Shown here piece by piece: positions 49,367-57,922 of a stretch of 64,000 bases of DNA. The position numbers were made by a program, and so were the translations under genes. How positions within the stretch are numbered: the stretch's first letter is position 1; every line of letters starts with the position of its first letter. Below the pieces are notes generated by a model. The model was not told where the DNA came from. It saw only the letters and a program-made list of their open reading frames with translations, and did no database searches. The DNA is taken from contig CP064963.1 of assembly GCA_016699165.1 (NCBI GenBank), positions 1,612,001-1,676,000 on the forward strand. Reading direction: 5' to 3'. This DNA comes from Candidatus Melainabacteria bacterium (lineage in GTDB: Bacteria; Cyanobacteriota; Vampirovibrionia; Obscuribacterales; Obscuribacteraceae).

Positions 49367-50973
49367 TATTTGCTTGGTGTGTTCATTCTGTGCATAACTG
49401 CTTCTTTCACAGATTCCATGTTAAAGGATGCGCCTTTTTGCATGGGCGGATATTCAATGAAAGTCTGTGCCATTTTAGCCACTTCTTTTTGTACGAAGAC
49501 AAAACGCCAGAACTCATTTACAAACCAGTTGTAATAAGTAATGGAGCCGCCCTTACCATCTGACATTCCAGTTCGTTCATAAGGATCTAAACGCAGGTTT
49601 GTCAATATAGGCCAATCAACTTTTTCAGTGGCACCAACCCAACCATTTGGTTGATTGGTGAATCGATATTTGTAATCGTTGATGCGCACTGCACCGAGCG
49701 TTCCCTCGGTGAAATAATAAACTTCGTGGCGTTGTGATTTACCATTTCCGGTAATTAAATCCATTTGGTTGTAACCATCCAAATGTACTCTGTAATTACG
49801 GTCACCTACTTGTTTGCCTTTGAGCAGCTCGTCTTTATAGTTAGGAGCACCAGCTGCAGCCATAAATGTAGGGAACCAATCAAGACCGGAGAAAATGCTG
49901 TTTTCTACTTTTCCGGCAGGAATTTTTCCAGGCCATCTAACTATTGCAGGAACTCGAAAACCACCTTCTAGAGCGGTTCCTTTGCCACCAGCAAAAGGTG
50001 TTTGACCACCGTCAGGCCAGGTGAAATTTTCAGCGCCATTATCTGTGGTGAAAACAATAATGGTATTGTCGTCGATACCAGCGTCTTTGACATGTTTCAA
50101 AACAGATCCGACAATGTCGTCGAGCTGTGCCATGCCTGCTTCTTGCAGCGACCAGCCATTCTCTGCATTGCGCATTGCTTCATATTTTTCAGACAAGTGC
50201 GTGTTGATATGCATGCGGGTGGGATTGAGCCATAAGAAGAATGGCTTATTCTCGCCTTTTGCTTTGTCGATAAACTTCAGCGAACCTTCAAGAATTTCAT
50301 CATCAACTGTTTCCATACGCTTTGGAAAAAGCTCCCCGGCATCTTCAATTTTCTGTTTGCCGACTTTACCCCAACGCGGTTGAACCGTTTGATCATCTGT
50401 GTCAGTCGCCCAGCAATGGAGCATGTTGCGCGGACCGACTGAAGCTTTCAACTCTTGGGGATAATTGCGATGTGCAGGATCTTCCATTGCATCGAGGTGA
50501 TACAAATATCCGAAGAACTCATCGAAGCCATGGACAGTTGGAAGAAACTGATTCATGTCACCCAAATGATTTTTGCCGAATTGTCCGGTGGCATATCCCA
50601 ATGATTTCAAAGCAGTTGCTATCGTAATTGCTTGATCAGGAATACCTAGTGGCGCTCCAGCTTGACCCACTGTGGTCATGCCAGTTCTTATCGGCAATTC
50701 GCCAGTAATAAAATTAGCTCGTCCTGCTGTGCAGCTAGCTTCTGCGTAATAGTCAGTGAAGCGCATGCCTTCCTGGGCCATTCGATCCAGGTTTGGTGTC
50801 TTGCCAGCCATAATGCCCTGGTTGTACACACCGATGTTTGCCCAACCCACGTCATCTGCCATGATGCAAATGATGTTTGGTTTCTTTGTATCAGCGCAAA
50901 TTCCAGAATTTGGTGCCAGCATAACTGCTGCAAGAAAAAGGAATAAGCAAAATTTCTTCGCGTTGTATTTCAC
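49366..50973 (-). CDS. Arylsulfatase-type sulfatase, exported
   Basis: This 535-residue alkaline-phosphatase-superfamily sulfatase is exported (signal peptide ending NSGICA). Metal and catalytic motifs are NIICIMADDVGWANIGVY, where the Asp pair binds metal, and SCTAGRANFITGELPIRTGM, in which CTAGR is the Cys-type sulfatase signature (CxAxR) that FGE modifies. A second metal pair is in TTDNGAEN. Start is GTG 50973 after GGGGGGAGAC. It should hydrolyse a sulfate ester of unknown identity. The FGE gene directly downstream makes the pair functional. Confidence 0.93.
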   Translation of the reverse strand: MKYNAKKFCLFLFLAAVMLAPNSGICADTKKPNIICIMADDVGWANIGVYNQGIMAGKTPNLDRMAQEGMRFTDYYAEASCTAGRANFITGELPIRTGMTTVGQAGAPLGIPDQAITIATALKSLGYATGQFGKNHLGDMNQFLPTVHGFDEFFGYLYHLDAMEDPAHRNYPQELKASVGPRNMLHCWATDTDDQTVQPRWGKVGKQKIEDAGELFPKRMETVDDEILEGSLKFIDKAKGENKPFFLWLNPTRMHINTHLSEKYEAMRNAENGWSLQEAGMAQLDDIVGSVLKHVKDAGIDDNTIIVFTTDNGAENFTWPDGGQTPFAGGKGTALEGGFRVPAIVRWPGKIPAGKVENSIFSGLDWFPTFMAAAGAPNYKDELLKGKQVGDRNYRVHLDGYNQMDLITGNGKSQRHEVYYFTEGTLGAVRINDYKYRFTNQPNGWVGATEKVDWPILTNLRLDPYERTGMSDGKGGSITYYNWFVNEFWRFVFVQKEVAKMAQTFIEYPPMQKGASFNMESVKEAVMHRMNTPSK

Positions 50974-51059
50974 GCTAAGTCTCCCCCCAGATAGTGTTCA
51001 GAGCCTTCGACACATTGTCAACAGGTCCTGAAGTTTTCACATCGGTCCACATTACCATA

Positions 51060-52055
51060 TTAGCGCCTGGAGCGACTTGCATCCTGGTTAGCATTTAGAA
51101 TAGTCTTCCAAAATTGAGATTTTTTTTCCTTGATCAAACTCTGTCCCCACCAGCCAACCGATGAGTTCGCCTCAGTAGTGATCTGAATCATTCTTTGAAT
51201 CTCTAATTTTGTAGGTCTTCTATCGCCGTATAATTTTGCCAATAAAAAGTTGTGTCCCTGATCGCGCAGACTGAAGGCTTGCAAAATCATTAGATGATCT
51301 TTGTCCGGTAGGTTTTCTTTGAGCCAACGCAAATGTTGTTGAAGAGCACTTTCATAGTCGAGAATCGTGCTTGGACCAGTATAAGGTCCATGCACTTTCA
51401 TCAAATCTTTGGGAATTGCATAGATATCAAATCCCACCATGTCGCTGTACTCGCTTGCCGATTTCAAGTTCTTAAAATATTCCGAAAATTCCTTTGATTT
51501 GACTATATATTCAGAAACTGGAGCGTGAATCATCACTACACGAATTTTTGGATCAATAGCTTTCACGCGCTCATACAGCGCCTTACAGGCAGCCACTCGT
51601 TTATTTTGAACAGGCTCGTCAAACGAATAGACACCAAATACAGAGTCGGTACCTACCCATTTTAAATATTCCTTCAAAGGATCTTTTTCGATTGGCGGAA
51701 TAACACCATCGGGATACAAAATCTCGGCAGGAATTAGTATTTTGATTTTATGCTTATGAAGCGCATCAATAGCCGATTTATTCTTTGCATGATTTGGATA
51801 GAAATAGGCATCATACTCAAGTGACCGCGACTCGGGAACTTCCTGATACACAGAAAACGGCATAAAAACATCTATACCCGATTTCGCTAACCCACCAAAT
51901 ATGGTATCAAAATCAGACTTTTCACCTTGCTCTTTCGGCACGCCCGCAGCAACAAAATGAATTTTCTTAGCTGGTGCCGCCAACACATCGCAATTAATAA
52001 ATGCTAGGGCAAGCCACGCAAGTGAAACTGTTAAAAGAGTTTTGAATCTCGCCAA
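51060..52055 (-). CDS. Putative exported TIM-barrel glycoside hydrolase-like protein
   Basis: This is a 331-residue exported protein (signal peptide TVSLAWLALAFINCDVLA). The body looks like a TIM-barrel hydrolase: DFDTIFGGLAKSGIDVFMPF, a YSFDEPVQNKR segment with acidic catalytic-type residues, MVGFDIYAIP, and NSSVGWWGQS near the end. The pattern is like DUF4434/GH-type barrels that act on polysaccharides, but I cannot assign a GH family. It sits five bases after the Old Yellow Enzyme gene and 86 bp before the sulfatase, so it could act on a sulfated glycan with it. Confidence 0.6.
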   Translation of the reverse strand: MARFKTLLTVSLAWLALAFINCDVLAAPAKKIHFVAAGVPKEQGEKSDFDTIFGGLAKSGIDVFMPFSVYQEVPESRSLEYDAYFYPNHAKNKSAIDALHKHKIKILIPAEILYPDGVIPPIEKDPLKEYLKWVGTDSVFGVYSFDEPVQNKRVAACKALYERVKAIDPKIRVVMIHAPVSEYIVKSKEFSEYFKNLKSASEYSDMVGFDIYAIPKDLMKVHGPYTGPSTILDYESALQQHLRWLKENLPDKDHLMILQAFSLRDQGHNFLLAKLYGDRRPTKLEIQRMIQITTEANSSVGWWGQSLIKEKKSQFWKTILNANQDASRSRR

Positions 52056-52060
52056 ACCAG

Positions 52061-53179
52061 TCAGTTCAACTCTCCAAGCATCTTCATATCGAATGTTTTC
52101 AAATCATTCACTTTGTTCTGCTCGACTAAACTTGCCCAATCCGGATTACTGATTAACGCGCGACCAACAGCAACCAGATCGAACTCTTTTCGCTCCAGTC
52201 TTTTCTCTAAATCGTGAAAAGTAATTCCATCTTCGGCAGATTTTTCTTTGCTGCCAAACTCTTGATTGGTCGTCACTGAGCCAACTGTGATAGTTGGAAC
52301 CGAGGTTATTTTCTTAACCCATCCAGCAAGATTGAGATCGCTTCCTTCAAACTCTGGCAACCAAAATCTGCGCGTTGAGCAATGGAACATATCAACACCC
52401 GCCTCTGCAAGTGGTGTCACCCACGCTTCGAGTTCGGCGGGATTATGCGCGTTTTTAACTTCATACGCATTCAGTTTCCATTGCGAAATCCTGAGTATAA
52501 GCGGAAAGTCATTTCCAACTTCTTTGCGTACAGCCTTCACTACTTCTGCAACGAATCGTGCACGCTCACCAATTGTGCCACCATATTTATCGGTGCGTTT
52601 GTTTGTCTTCTCCCAGAAAAATTGGTCTAGGAAATAACCATGCGCTCCGTGCAACTCAAGTCCATCGAATCCCAATTCTTTGATATTGCAAGCAGTGCGA
52701 ACATAAGCTTGGTTGCTTTCTTCAAGACGTTTGAGTGAAGGCTCTTCGCCTATATTGGTTCCATCTGTCGATATCGAAGAAGGTCCACACGAATCTTCTG
52801 GTCTGGGATTAACTCCATCTGAGTCGGGCTTAATTCCCAAGTGCCACAACTGAGGAAACATCAAGCCGCCTGCTGCATGCACCTTATTAATTACATTTTT
52901 CCATCCAGCCAGAGCCGCTTCGCCATACAAGCGGGGCACAGTGGGCTCCCAGATAGCTCCTGAAGCGCTGTCATCTACAAATGACCCCTCTGAGATAATT
53001 AGTCCCGTGTTGCCAGCTGCACGCCTTGCATAGTACTCCGCCACATTTTGTCCGGGCACGCCATCTGGAGACTGGCGTCTCGTCATAGGCGCCATTACAA
53101 TTCTATTTTTGAGAGTCAAGTTTTTAAGCTTGTAAGGCTCGAAAAGTAGCTTGGTGAGGGATGTAGTTGCCTGGGTCAT
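52061..53179 (-). CDS. NADH:flavin oxidoreductase, Old Yellow Enzyme family
   Basis: This is an OYE-family ene-reductase, 372 residues from ATG 53179. The TIM barrel begins LFEPYKLKNLTLKNRIVMAP, with the FMN/substrate-binding ELHGAHGYFLDQFFWEKTNK (residues ~178-197), followed by a DKYGG box. It should reduce activated C=C bonds with NAD(P)H. The longer frame to 53311 overlaps the small upstream gene and has no family match. The gene is 2 bp after the upstream miniprotein stop, in an operon that continues to the sulfatase. Confidence 0.9.
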   Translation of the reverse strand: MTQATTSLTKLLFEPYKLKNLTLKNRIVMAPMTRRQSPDGVPGQNVAEYYARRAAGNTGLIISEGSFVDDSASGAIWEPTVPRLYGEAALAGWKNVINKVHAAGGLMFPQLWHLGIKPDSDGVNPRPEDSCGPSSISTDGTNIGEEPSLKRLEESNQAYVRTACNIKELGFDGLELHGAHGYFLDQFFWEKTNKRTDKYGGTIGERARFVAEVVKAVRKEVGNDFPLILRISQWKLNAYEVKNAHNPAELEAWVTPLAEAGVDMFHCSTRRFWLPEFEGSDLNLAGWVKKITSVPTITVGSVTTNQEFGSKEKSAEDGITFHDLEKRLERKEFDLVAVGRALISNPDWASLVEQNKVNDLKTFDMKMLGELN

Positions 53180-53181
53180 TT

Positions 53182-53388
53182 TTAGAATCTCGTGAAAAAC
53201 ATTGTGAATATTATTGCAAGACCAATTATAACTAGAAGCCAGACGTAATGAAGCCCTACAGTTTGCATATATTTTGGCTTCACTACGAAAGATTCTGTAG
53301 GTTTGCGCCACACTGCCACTAAAGTAACTATTAGACCAATAGAAATTAAGAACACTGCAATTGATACGGTGACGGTAGCTTGTGACAT
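53182..53388 (-). CDS. Two-helix membrane miniprotein A
   Basis: This is a 68-residue membrane protein with two helices (VSIAVFLISIGLIVTLVAVW and VWLLVIIGLAIIFTMFF) and a short charged loop. No family is recognised. It lies one base after miniprotein B and two before the OYE gene, so it is cotranscribed with both. The two adjacent miniproteins have the same topology and could form a heteromeric complex. Confidence 0.6.
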   Translation of the reverse strand: MSQATVTVSIAVFLISIGLIVTLVAVWRKPTESFVVKPKYMQTVGLHYVWLLVIIGLAIIFTMFFTRF

Positions 53389-53389
53389 A

Positions 53390-53644
53390 TCAGTTCTTTA
53401 AAGAACGCATGACTTGTTCCATTTTCAGACTCGCCGGCTTCAAATCATCGAAAAACACGATTTCCGCCACAAGAACGCCCGAGAAGAAGACAATGGCTAG
53501 GGCGCTGACTGTGAGCCCAAGCACCCTAACCCACTTGGAATTCTTATTGAACCGAGTGTCTTTTCCTCTAAGCGCGACGATAAAGCCGAAAATCATGCCG
53601 AGCACGCCAACAGCCGTTATTAGAACCAGCATAATTTTGCCCAT
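53390..53644 (-). CDS. Two-helix membrane miniprotein B
   Basis: This is an 84-residue protein with two helices (LVLITAVGVLGMIFGFIVAL and VLGLTVSALAIVFFSGVLVA), a charged Lys/Arg-rich loop between them and a short C-terminal tail. It is the first gene of the OYE/sulfatase operon. GGGAGGA lies 14 bases before the ATG, rather far. The relation to miniprotein A is by topology, not by clear sequence identity. Confidence 0.6.
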   Translation of the reverse strand: MGKIMLVLITAVGVLGMIFGFIVALRGKDTRFNKNSKWVRVLGLTVSALAIVFFSGVLVAEIVFFDDLKPASLKMEQVMRSLKN

Positions 53645-53710
53645 TGAATATTCTGCGTCCTCCCTATTTAATTAAATCATGGAAGCCTATCCAGTTTAAT
53701 AAGGAGCGAA

Positions 53711-54145
53711 ATGAACAGAGAACTTTTCAGCTTAGATTTGGCATTATCGTTCTGCCTGACTCAACCTGCATTTGCAGAAGAGGAAGAAAGCGCTGAAACC
53801 AAACTCCCTACAAAAATGTCTGTGGAAGAAATCAGCTATGTCGCTCACGTGTCGCGCAAGATTCGAAAGAACTGGCCAAAACCCGAAGTCGACGAACGCA
53901 AAGAATTAACTGTTTCATTCTTGGTTGATAAAGATGGCGAAATCTCTGAGATCAAAGTGCTTAAATCAACCGGCTCTGAAGAGATGGATCAAAACGGTCT
54001 TGATGCCATTACGAAAAGCGCACCATTTGAAAAACCTCCAGAAGAAATGAAGACGCCAAAGAAACTAAGACTTAGCTTTGTTTTTCAGAAGGAAAAGAAA
54101 GAAGAAAAACCTGAAGCTAAAGTCGAAGAGAAAGAATCAGAATAA
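53711..54145 (+). CDS. Secreted TonB-C-like protein
   Basis: This is a 144-residue exported protein. The signal-peptide-like start (LDLALSFCLTQPAFA) is short in the n-region. Residues ~40-125 match the TonB C-terminal fold: YVAHVSRKIRKNWPKP, then ELTVSFLVDKDGEISEIKVL and GLDAITKSAPFEKPPEE. A Lys/Glu-rich tail follows. It lacks the TonB membrane anchor and Pro-rich spacer, so it is a free exported TonB-C module. The start follows AAGGAG. Confidence 0.8.
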   Translation: MNRELFSLDLALSFCLTQPAFAEEEESAETKLPTKMSVEEISYVAHVSRKIRKNWPKPEVDERKELTVSFLVDKDGEISEIKVLKSTGSEEMDQNGLDAITKSAPFEKPPEEMKTPKKLRLSFVFQKEKKEEKPEAKVEEKESE

Positions 54146-54146
54146 G

Positions 54147-54671
54147 TTGAAGATTTTGTCACCACTTTTCGTACTAGTATTGTGTTCGGTTTGCGCGGCA
54201 CAAGCTCTTGATAAACCCAAGTTATTTCATGCCGAAACCGGATGGCATCCAGAATTCGAAGGTGGCACAAAAACTAAACCTCTCGGGAGGCTTCGTCCAT
54301 TCGGTAAAGTAAACGAAAGCTGGAGCGAACAACTCTCCAACAGAATAATGGATCGTTTACAAAAAACAGATCAACAAGACTTTATAAAAGGGCTGCCCGT
54401 ATGTCACGTTATTTTTGGCATTTCCAACGATGGCTATTTGACGCATTTTAAATTTATCGATAAAAGCAACAATGAGAAGTTTAACTCAGCAGTGAAGAAC
54501 GTCTTTTCATCATTTGCTAAAAATAAAGCAGTTCCTGAATCCTCGACTAATTTTAACGTAGAAGTTATTTACAACATTGAGTATTTAAATCACAAATTCA
54601 AAATTCATACTAACTCGGTGAAAACACCAGCACAAAAAATGTCAAAAGACGCGTGGAATCGCTACAGATAA
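54147..54671 (+). CDS. Secreted TonB-C-like protein, second of pair
   Basis: This is a 174-residue protein. The start is the TTG at 54147, one base after the upstream stop, with AGAATAAG before it; this gives a normal signal peptide (LSPLFVLVLCSVCAAQA). The middle resembles the TonB C-terminal fold: SNRIMDRLQKTD, VCHVIFGISNDGYLTHFKFI and NSAVKNVFSSFA, then NVEVIYNIEY. It is a weak paralogue of the preceding gene. The upstream frame is in another gene and lacks a signal. Confidence 0.65.
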   Translation: MKILSPLFVLVLCSVCAAQALDKPKLFHAETGWHPEFEGGTKTKPLGRLRPFGKVNESWSEQLSNRIMDRLQKTDQQDFIKGLPVCHVIFGISNDGYLTHFKFIDKSNNEKFNSAVKNVFSSFAKNKAVPESSTNFNVEVIYNIEYLNHKFKIHTNSVKTPAQKMSKDAWNRYR

Positions 54672-54717
54672 AAATATCAAAATTCGAATCTCTGAGATTT
54701 TCTCGAACAGATCATAG

Positions 54718-54945
54718 CTACATCTTATATCCTGGCTTTTTATAAAGCTTGGACATATTCTTATCAATTTCTGGTTTGTAGACTTTTTCAGCCCAATCTT
54801 CTGGAGTGATTTCCTCAAAAGCTACCGAGAAATAGTCGACGCCTTTGCCTAGAATCTCGGCTCCCTCATCGACGATACGCTGAGCAAGCAAAGTCTTTTG
54901 TTCTTCAGAACTTCCAGGCCAAAGTTTTACGATGATATGCGGCAT
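54718..54945 (-). CDS. pptA: 4-oxalocrotonate tautomerase-like protein (PptA type)
   Basis: This small tautomerase has 75 residues from ATG 54945. The Pro that becomes residue 1 after Met removal is in MPHIIVKLWPG, which is the catalytic base in the family, and SVAFEEITPEDWAEKVYKPE and YKKPGYKM match E. coli PptA (YdcE) closely in length and spacing. The upstream Met at 54960 would mask Pro1. AGAGG sits upstream. Convergent with the TonB-C pair. Confidence 0.88.
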   Translation of the reverse strand: MPHIIVKLWPGSSEEQKTLLAQRIVDEGAEILGKGVDYFSVAFEEITPEDWAEKVYKPEIDKNMSKLYKKPGYKM

Positions 54946-54994
54946 GTGGAGACCTCTCAATTAGGGCTTGAGTAAGTATACACCCACTTCGCCC

Positions 54995-55729
54995 TTATCT
55001 CACCAAGCGGTGACCATCTGCATCTTTGCCGCGTAGTGCTCTCCAGCGTACCTGAAATGTAAGTCGATTTATCACTACAATGAATACTTTTCGCAATCGG
55101 TCTTCAGGACAAACCAACGGTTTGACTCCATGCCACGAATTATCTGTTCGGTGAAACATAAAACTACTATTGTTGGTGATCTTTGAGCTAGCAACAGTTT
55201 CAAACTGATCAAACGCCGGGGCAGAGTGTGGGTTGATTTCATTCTTGCCTTTTAAAATTACTGTCTGACCACCCCAAGAATCATTCCATTCCTCGTCCTT
55301 GTGAAAATAGAAAATGTGAGACCCCAACTTTCTTCGAGCATCCACATGAGGAGAAACTGAGCAACCAGCCTTTGCGTAGTGCCAATGCATTGTCAAAACT
55401 ATAGGATCATTTTTTCTGAGTCCATACATTTCACGCAAAAACTGTTTGTACTGATCACCATTCAAGATAGCGATGAATTCATGCCAGGTTTGCGATAAAG
55501 CCAAACCGGGTCTATATTGCAGCGATAACCGATCATGACTTTGCTGACCGTATCCGCGACTCTTACCGAATTCACTCTCCATCATTGAAGCGTCAGGCAA
55601 TGTCAGAAATAACTCGTCAAAAGCTTCATCGGTAAGGAAGCCTTGAATATTCATCCAGGGAAATGGTTCGCTGTTTTGAAATTCGGAGCTGCTAATTTTT
55701 GAGATTGCAAATGGATTTAAAATAGTCAT
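54995..55729 (-). CDS. 2-oxoglutarate/Fe(II)-dependent oxygenase-like protein
   Basis: This 244-residue protein looks like a 2OG-Fe(II) oxygenase: the HxD iron-binding pair is in SVSPHVDARRKLGSHIFYF (residues ~122-140), the distal His in RTDNSWHGVKPL (~205-216), and the 2OG-binding Arg is probably in RLRKVFIVVI (~222-231). WGGQTVIL fits the jelly-roll strand before the distal His. It may hydroxylate a protein, amino acid or small molecule. Its ATG overlaps the TGA of the TPR gene (ATGA). Confidence 0.8.
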   Translation of the reverse strand: MTILNPFAISKISSSEFQNSEPFPWMNIQGFLTDEAFDELFLTLPDASMMESEFGKSRGYGQQSHDRLSLQYRPGLALSQTWHEFIAILNGDQYKQFLREMYGLRKNDPIVLTMHWHYAKAGCSVSPHVDARRKLGSHIFYFHKDEEWNDSWGGQTVILKGKNEINPHSAPAFDQFETVASSKITNNSSFMFHRTDNSWHGVKPLVCPEDRLRKVFIVVINRLTFQVRWRALRGKDADGHRLVR

Positions 55730-57123
55730 AAGCTACCTGTTTTACTCTTCTCTTTCGCGACTGAAAGCGCTCTTTGACATTCTTTCATGCGTTGCTCGGC
55801 ACTTGCGAGTCCAGAATGAAGTGTTTTAAACCATGCCGGACTTACAGTATTTGCTGGAGCTTCTTTAGCCAGCCTAATAGCTTCGCTATAGTTTTCTTTT
55901 GATTTGGCAGACAAGTTCTGATAGAGGTTATAGTTCTTTTCTTTCAATGCTTTGAATGCCAATCTATCATAGCTCATAGCGATATAAGATTGAACATTCA
56001 CCACTGATGGTGCTAATTGGGCAGACATATTTTTCATCAGAATTTTTTGCGCGACCTCACCAAATGCGATGGCAGCAAAATCCTTGCCTTGAGCAAACAA
56101 AGTGTTATTCAAACGCACAAGGTATCTGCCCAGTTGCTCGGTTCCGCATGCGGCTTTCTGCGCAGTTTCCAGATTATCTAGCAGTTTTTGCGCCGCTTCG
56201 GCTGCATTTGTATTTTTCAAAGTTTTAGCTTCTTCGAATACTTTTTCGGGAAATGCGACGGTCTTATCCGGTGTCCCTTCTAAATAAGGTTTCTCAAAAG
56301 AGTTCAGCAAATATTGATAGTTAAGTGATATCACTTTAGAGATGGCTTCATTCTTGTTTTCTTCACTCACGCTCAAAGCTTTAACAGCATTTTCAAACGC
56401 TTCATCAATAAGATTCAAACGAAAGTTGATGAGAGCCAGATTATTCATATCGCTAGCTGTCACCATGTCGGTTGGACCATAAGCAGCCATATCTATTCTT
56501 AAGGCACGCTCTGCCAGCTCTTTTGCATTCTTATAATCTCCCTGCAAATCATATGTTCTAATTAAGTTGCGCAGCTCTGCAGCTAATAACGGAGATTCGC
56601 TTCCATGCTCCTTTTCAGTCATAGCAATGACTCTTTTATAAATTTCGACCGCACTTGCGTAGTCTTTTTTACTCATTTTGGACAAGGCAATGTGCTTCAA
56701 TCCATTCGACAGTCCCGGATTATCCTTGCCTAGTGACGCTTCATCGCTTGCAAGATTTTTTTCATACAACGGCAAAGCCTCGCTAATTTTTCCTTGCTTC
56801 TTATAAATTAGCGCAAGACAATCATTTCCGGCGGCAAGTCTAGAATCTTTTGAACCCTTATTTTTTGCTTTTTTAAGAGCCTCTTTGACGATATCTTCTG
56901 CCTTTGCGTACTGACCCTGATTCATTTCCTGGTAGGCTTGAGCCCATGATTCATCCCATTCCGATGCATTAGGCAAGAGGGACTTTTTCTGTGCACTTGC
57001 TGAGTATTCTTTGTCCAAAGACTGGACCACTCTCGACTGCAATAAAATGACACCGACTAAAATAATCAAAACGACTAGGACTAGTAGTTTTCCATTTTTA
57101 GATTTTGCTTTCTCGTCTGTCAT
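55726..57123 (-). CDS. Membrane-anchored TPR protein
   Basis: This is a 465-residue protein with one N-terminal membrane helix (LLVLVVLIILVGVILLQS, ~13-30), then at least six TPR motifs from ~60 to ~260, including YQEMNQGQYAKAEDIVKEAL, QGKISEALPLYEKNLASDEA, KDYASAVEIYKRVIAMTEKE and QGDYKNAKELAERALRIDMA. The rest is helical. It should be an anchored exported scaffold for complex assembly. It is translationally coupled to the 2OG oxygenase gene downstream. Confidence 0.87.
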   Translation of the reverse strand: MTDEKAKSKNGKLLVLVVLIILVGVILLQSRVVQSLDKEYSASAQKKSLLPNASEWDESWAQAYQEMNQGQYAKAEDIVKEALKKAKNKGSKDSRLAAGNDCLALIYKKQGKISEALPLYEKNLASDEASLGKDNPGLSNGLKHIALSKMSKKDYASAVEIYKRVIAMTEKEHGSESPLLAAELRNLIRTYDLQGDYKNAKELAERALRIDMAAYGPTDMVTASDMNNLALINFRLNLIDEAFENAVKALSVSEENKNEAISKVISLNYQYLLNSFEKPYLEGTPDKTVAFPEKVFEEAKTLKNTNAAEAAQKLLDNLETAQKAACGTEQLGRYLVRLNNTLFAQGKDFAAIAFGEVAQKILMKNMSAQLAPSVVNVQSYIAMSYDRLAFKALKEKNYNLYQNLSAKSKENYSEAIRLAKEAPANTVSPAWFKTLHSGLASAEQRMKECQRALSVAKEKSKTGSL

Positions 57124-57145
57124 GCAATCACTCCGTTGTCAATGA

Positions 57146-57174
57146 ATTTTGCCAGTCTAATATGATGGCAAAAT
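57146..57174. terminator. 9-bp inverted repeat upstream of the TPR gene
   Basis: ATTTTGCCA (57146-57154) and TGGCAAAAT (57166-57174) form a perfect stem around an 11-base loop. It lies 66 bp after the stop of the 57240 gene and 22 bp before the TPR start. It could be a rho-independent terminator, with the T-run inside the stem, or an operator; a TTGACA follows in the minus-strand direction at ~57136-57141. Confidence 0.45.
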
Positions 57175-57239
57175 CTCTAAGCGATGTGCTCATCCTTTGG
57201 GATGATTCACTCTCTTAGCTAGTTTTGATAAATGGAGTT

Positions 57240-57902
57240 TTAAAGCTTCTTGTTTTCAAGCCTTCTTCGTATTTCTTCGACCAAATCTTTCGACTCTTTA
57301 AGTCCAAGCCCAGTTTGGCTTCGAACGAGTTTAATTGCGTCAATAAGGTGCTTTTTTTGAATCAAATCGACAACGCTTGGATCGATATTTTCAAAATCAA
57401 AAGTTAGAAAAGTTGGAGAGACATTGACTAATTTGTTTTCAATAACGTTCTCTTCACAACCAATTAATAAAATCAATTTTTCCACTTGTTTTTGCATGTC
57501 TGCAGTGATTCTATGCAAATTTGATGAAAAGGGCACTTCTCGTTTTTCAAGTTTCAAAACAAAGCGACCGAAACTATCGTTACCCATTTTAGATTTCTCA
57601 AATGCAATTCCTTTGATTTCAGAAAAATGGATTGAAGACTTTTGACTCAGCACAATCCTTCCCTCGCTGATTGTCACTTCCTGTTTTTTAGAATCAAACA
57701 ACACCCTGGTTCTAAAACTTAAAAGAAACGCTGCAAATAAAAATGCAAATATTACTGCCATCACTCGTGACCACAAAGGAAACTCAGCAACTTGAAATAT
57801 GAAAACACCACAAGAAATAGTTATCAGTGCAAAAACAATATGATATGGTTCAAAACCAGTTTCAAATGCTATTTGATGGCTATCGATTTTGGCGATCTTC
57901 AA
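57240..57902 (-). CDS. PH-like membrane protein with C-terminal ribosomal L7/L12-like domain
   Basis: This 220-residue protein has two membrane helices (~25-70), a beta-rich segment that looks like a bacterial PH-like domain (VLFDSKKQEVTISEGRIVL then IHFSEIKGIAF), and a C-terminal ~45-residue helical part: LIDAIKLVRSQTGLGLKESK then DLVEEIRRRLENKKL. The last part is like the L7/L12 C-terminal domain (IKlvRe.TGLGLKEAK.lV). On L12 that domain recruits translation factors; here it may dock a GTPase or other partner to the membrane. The minus-strand start has only a weak ribosome-binding site. Confidence 0.65.
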   Translation of the reverse strand: MKIAKIDSHQIAFETGFEPYHIVFALITISCGVFIFQVAEFPLWSRVMAVIFAFLFAAFLLSFRTRVLFDSKKQEVTISEGRIVLSQKSSIHFSEIKGIAFEKSKMGNDSFGRFVLKLEKREVPFSSNLHRITADMQKQVEKLILLIGCEENVIENKLVNVSPTFLTFDFENIDPSVVDLIQKKHLIDAIKLVRSQTGLGLKESKDLVEEIRRRLENKKL

Positions 57903-57922
57903 AATTTCGACTCCAAGCCCTT

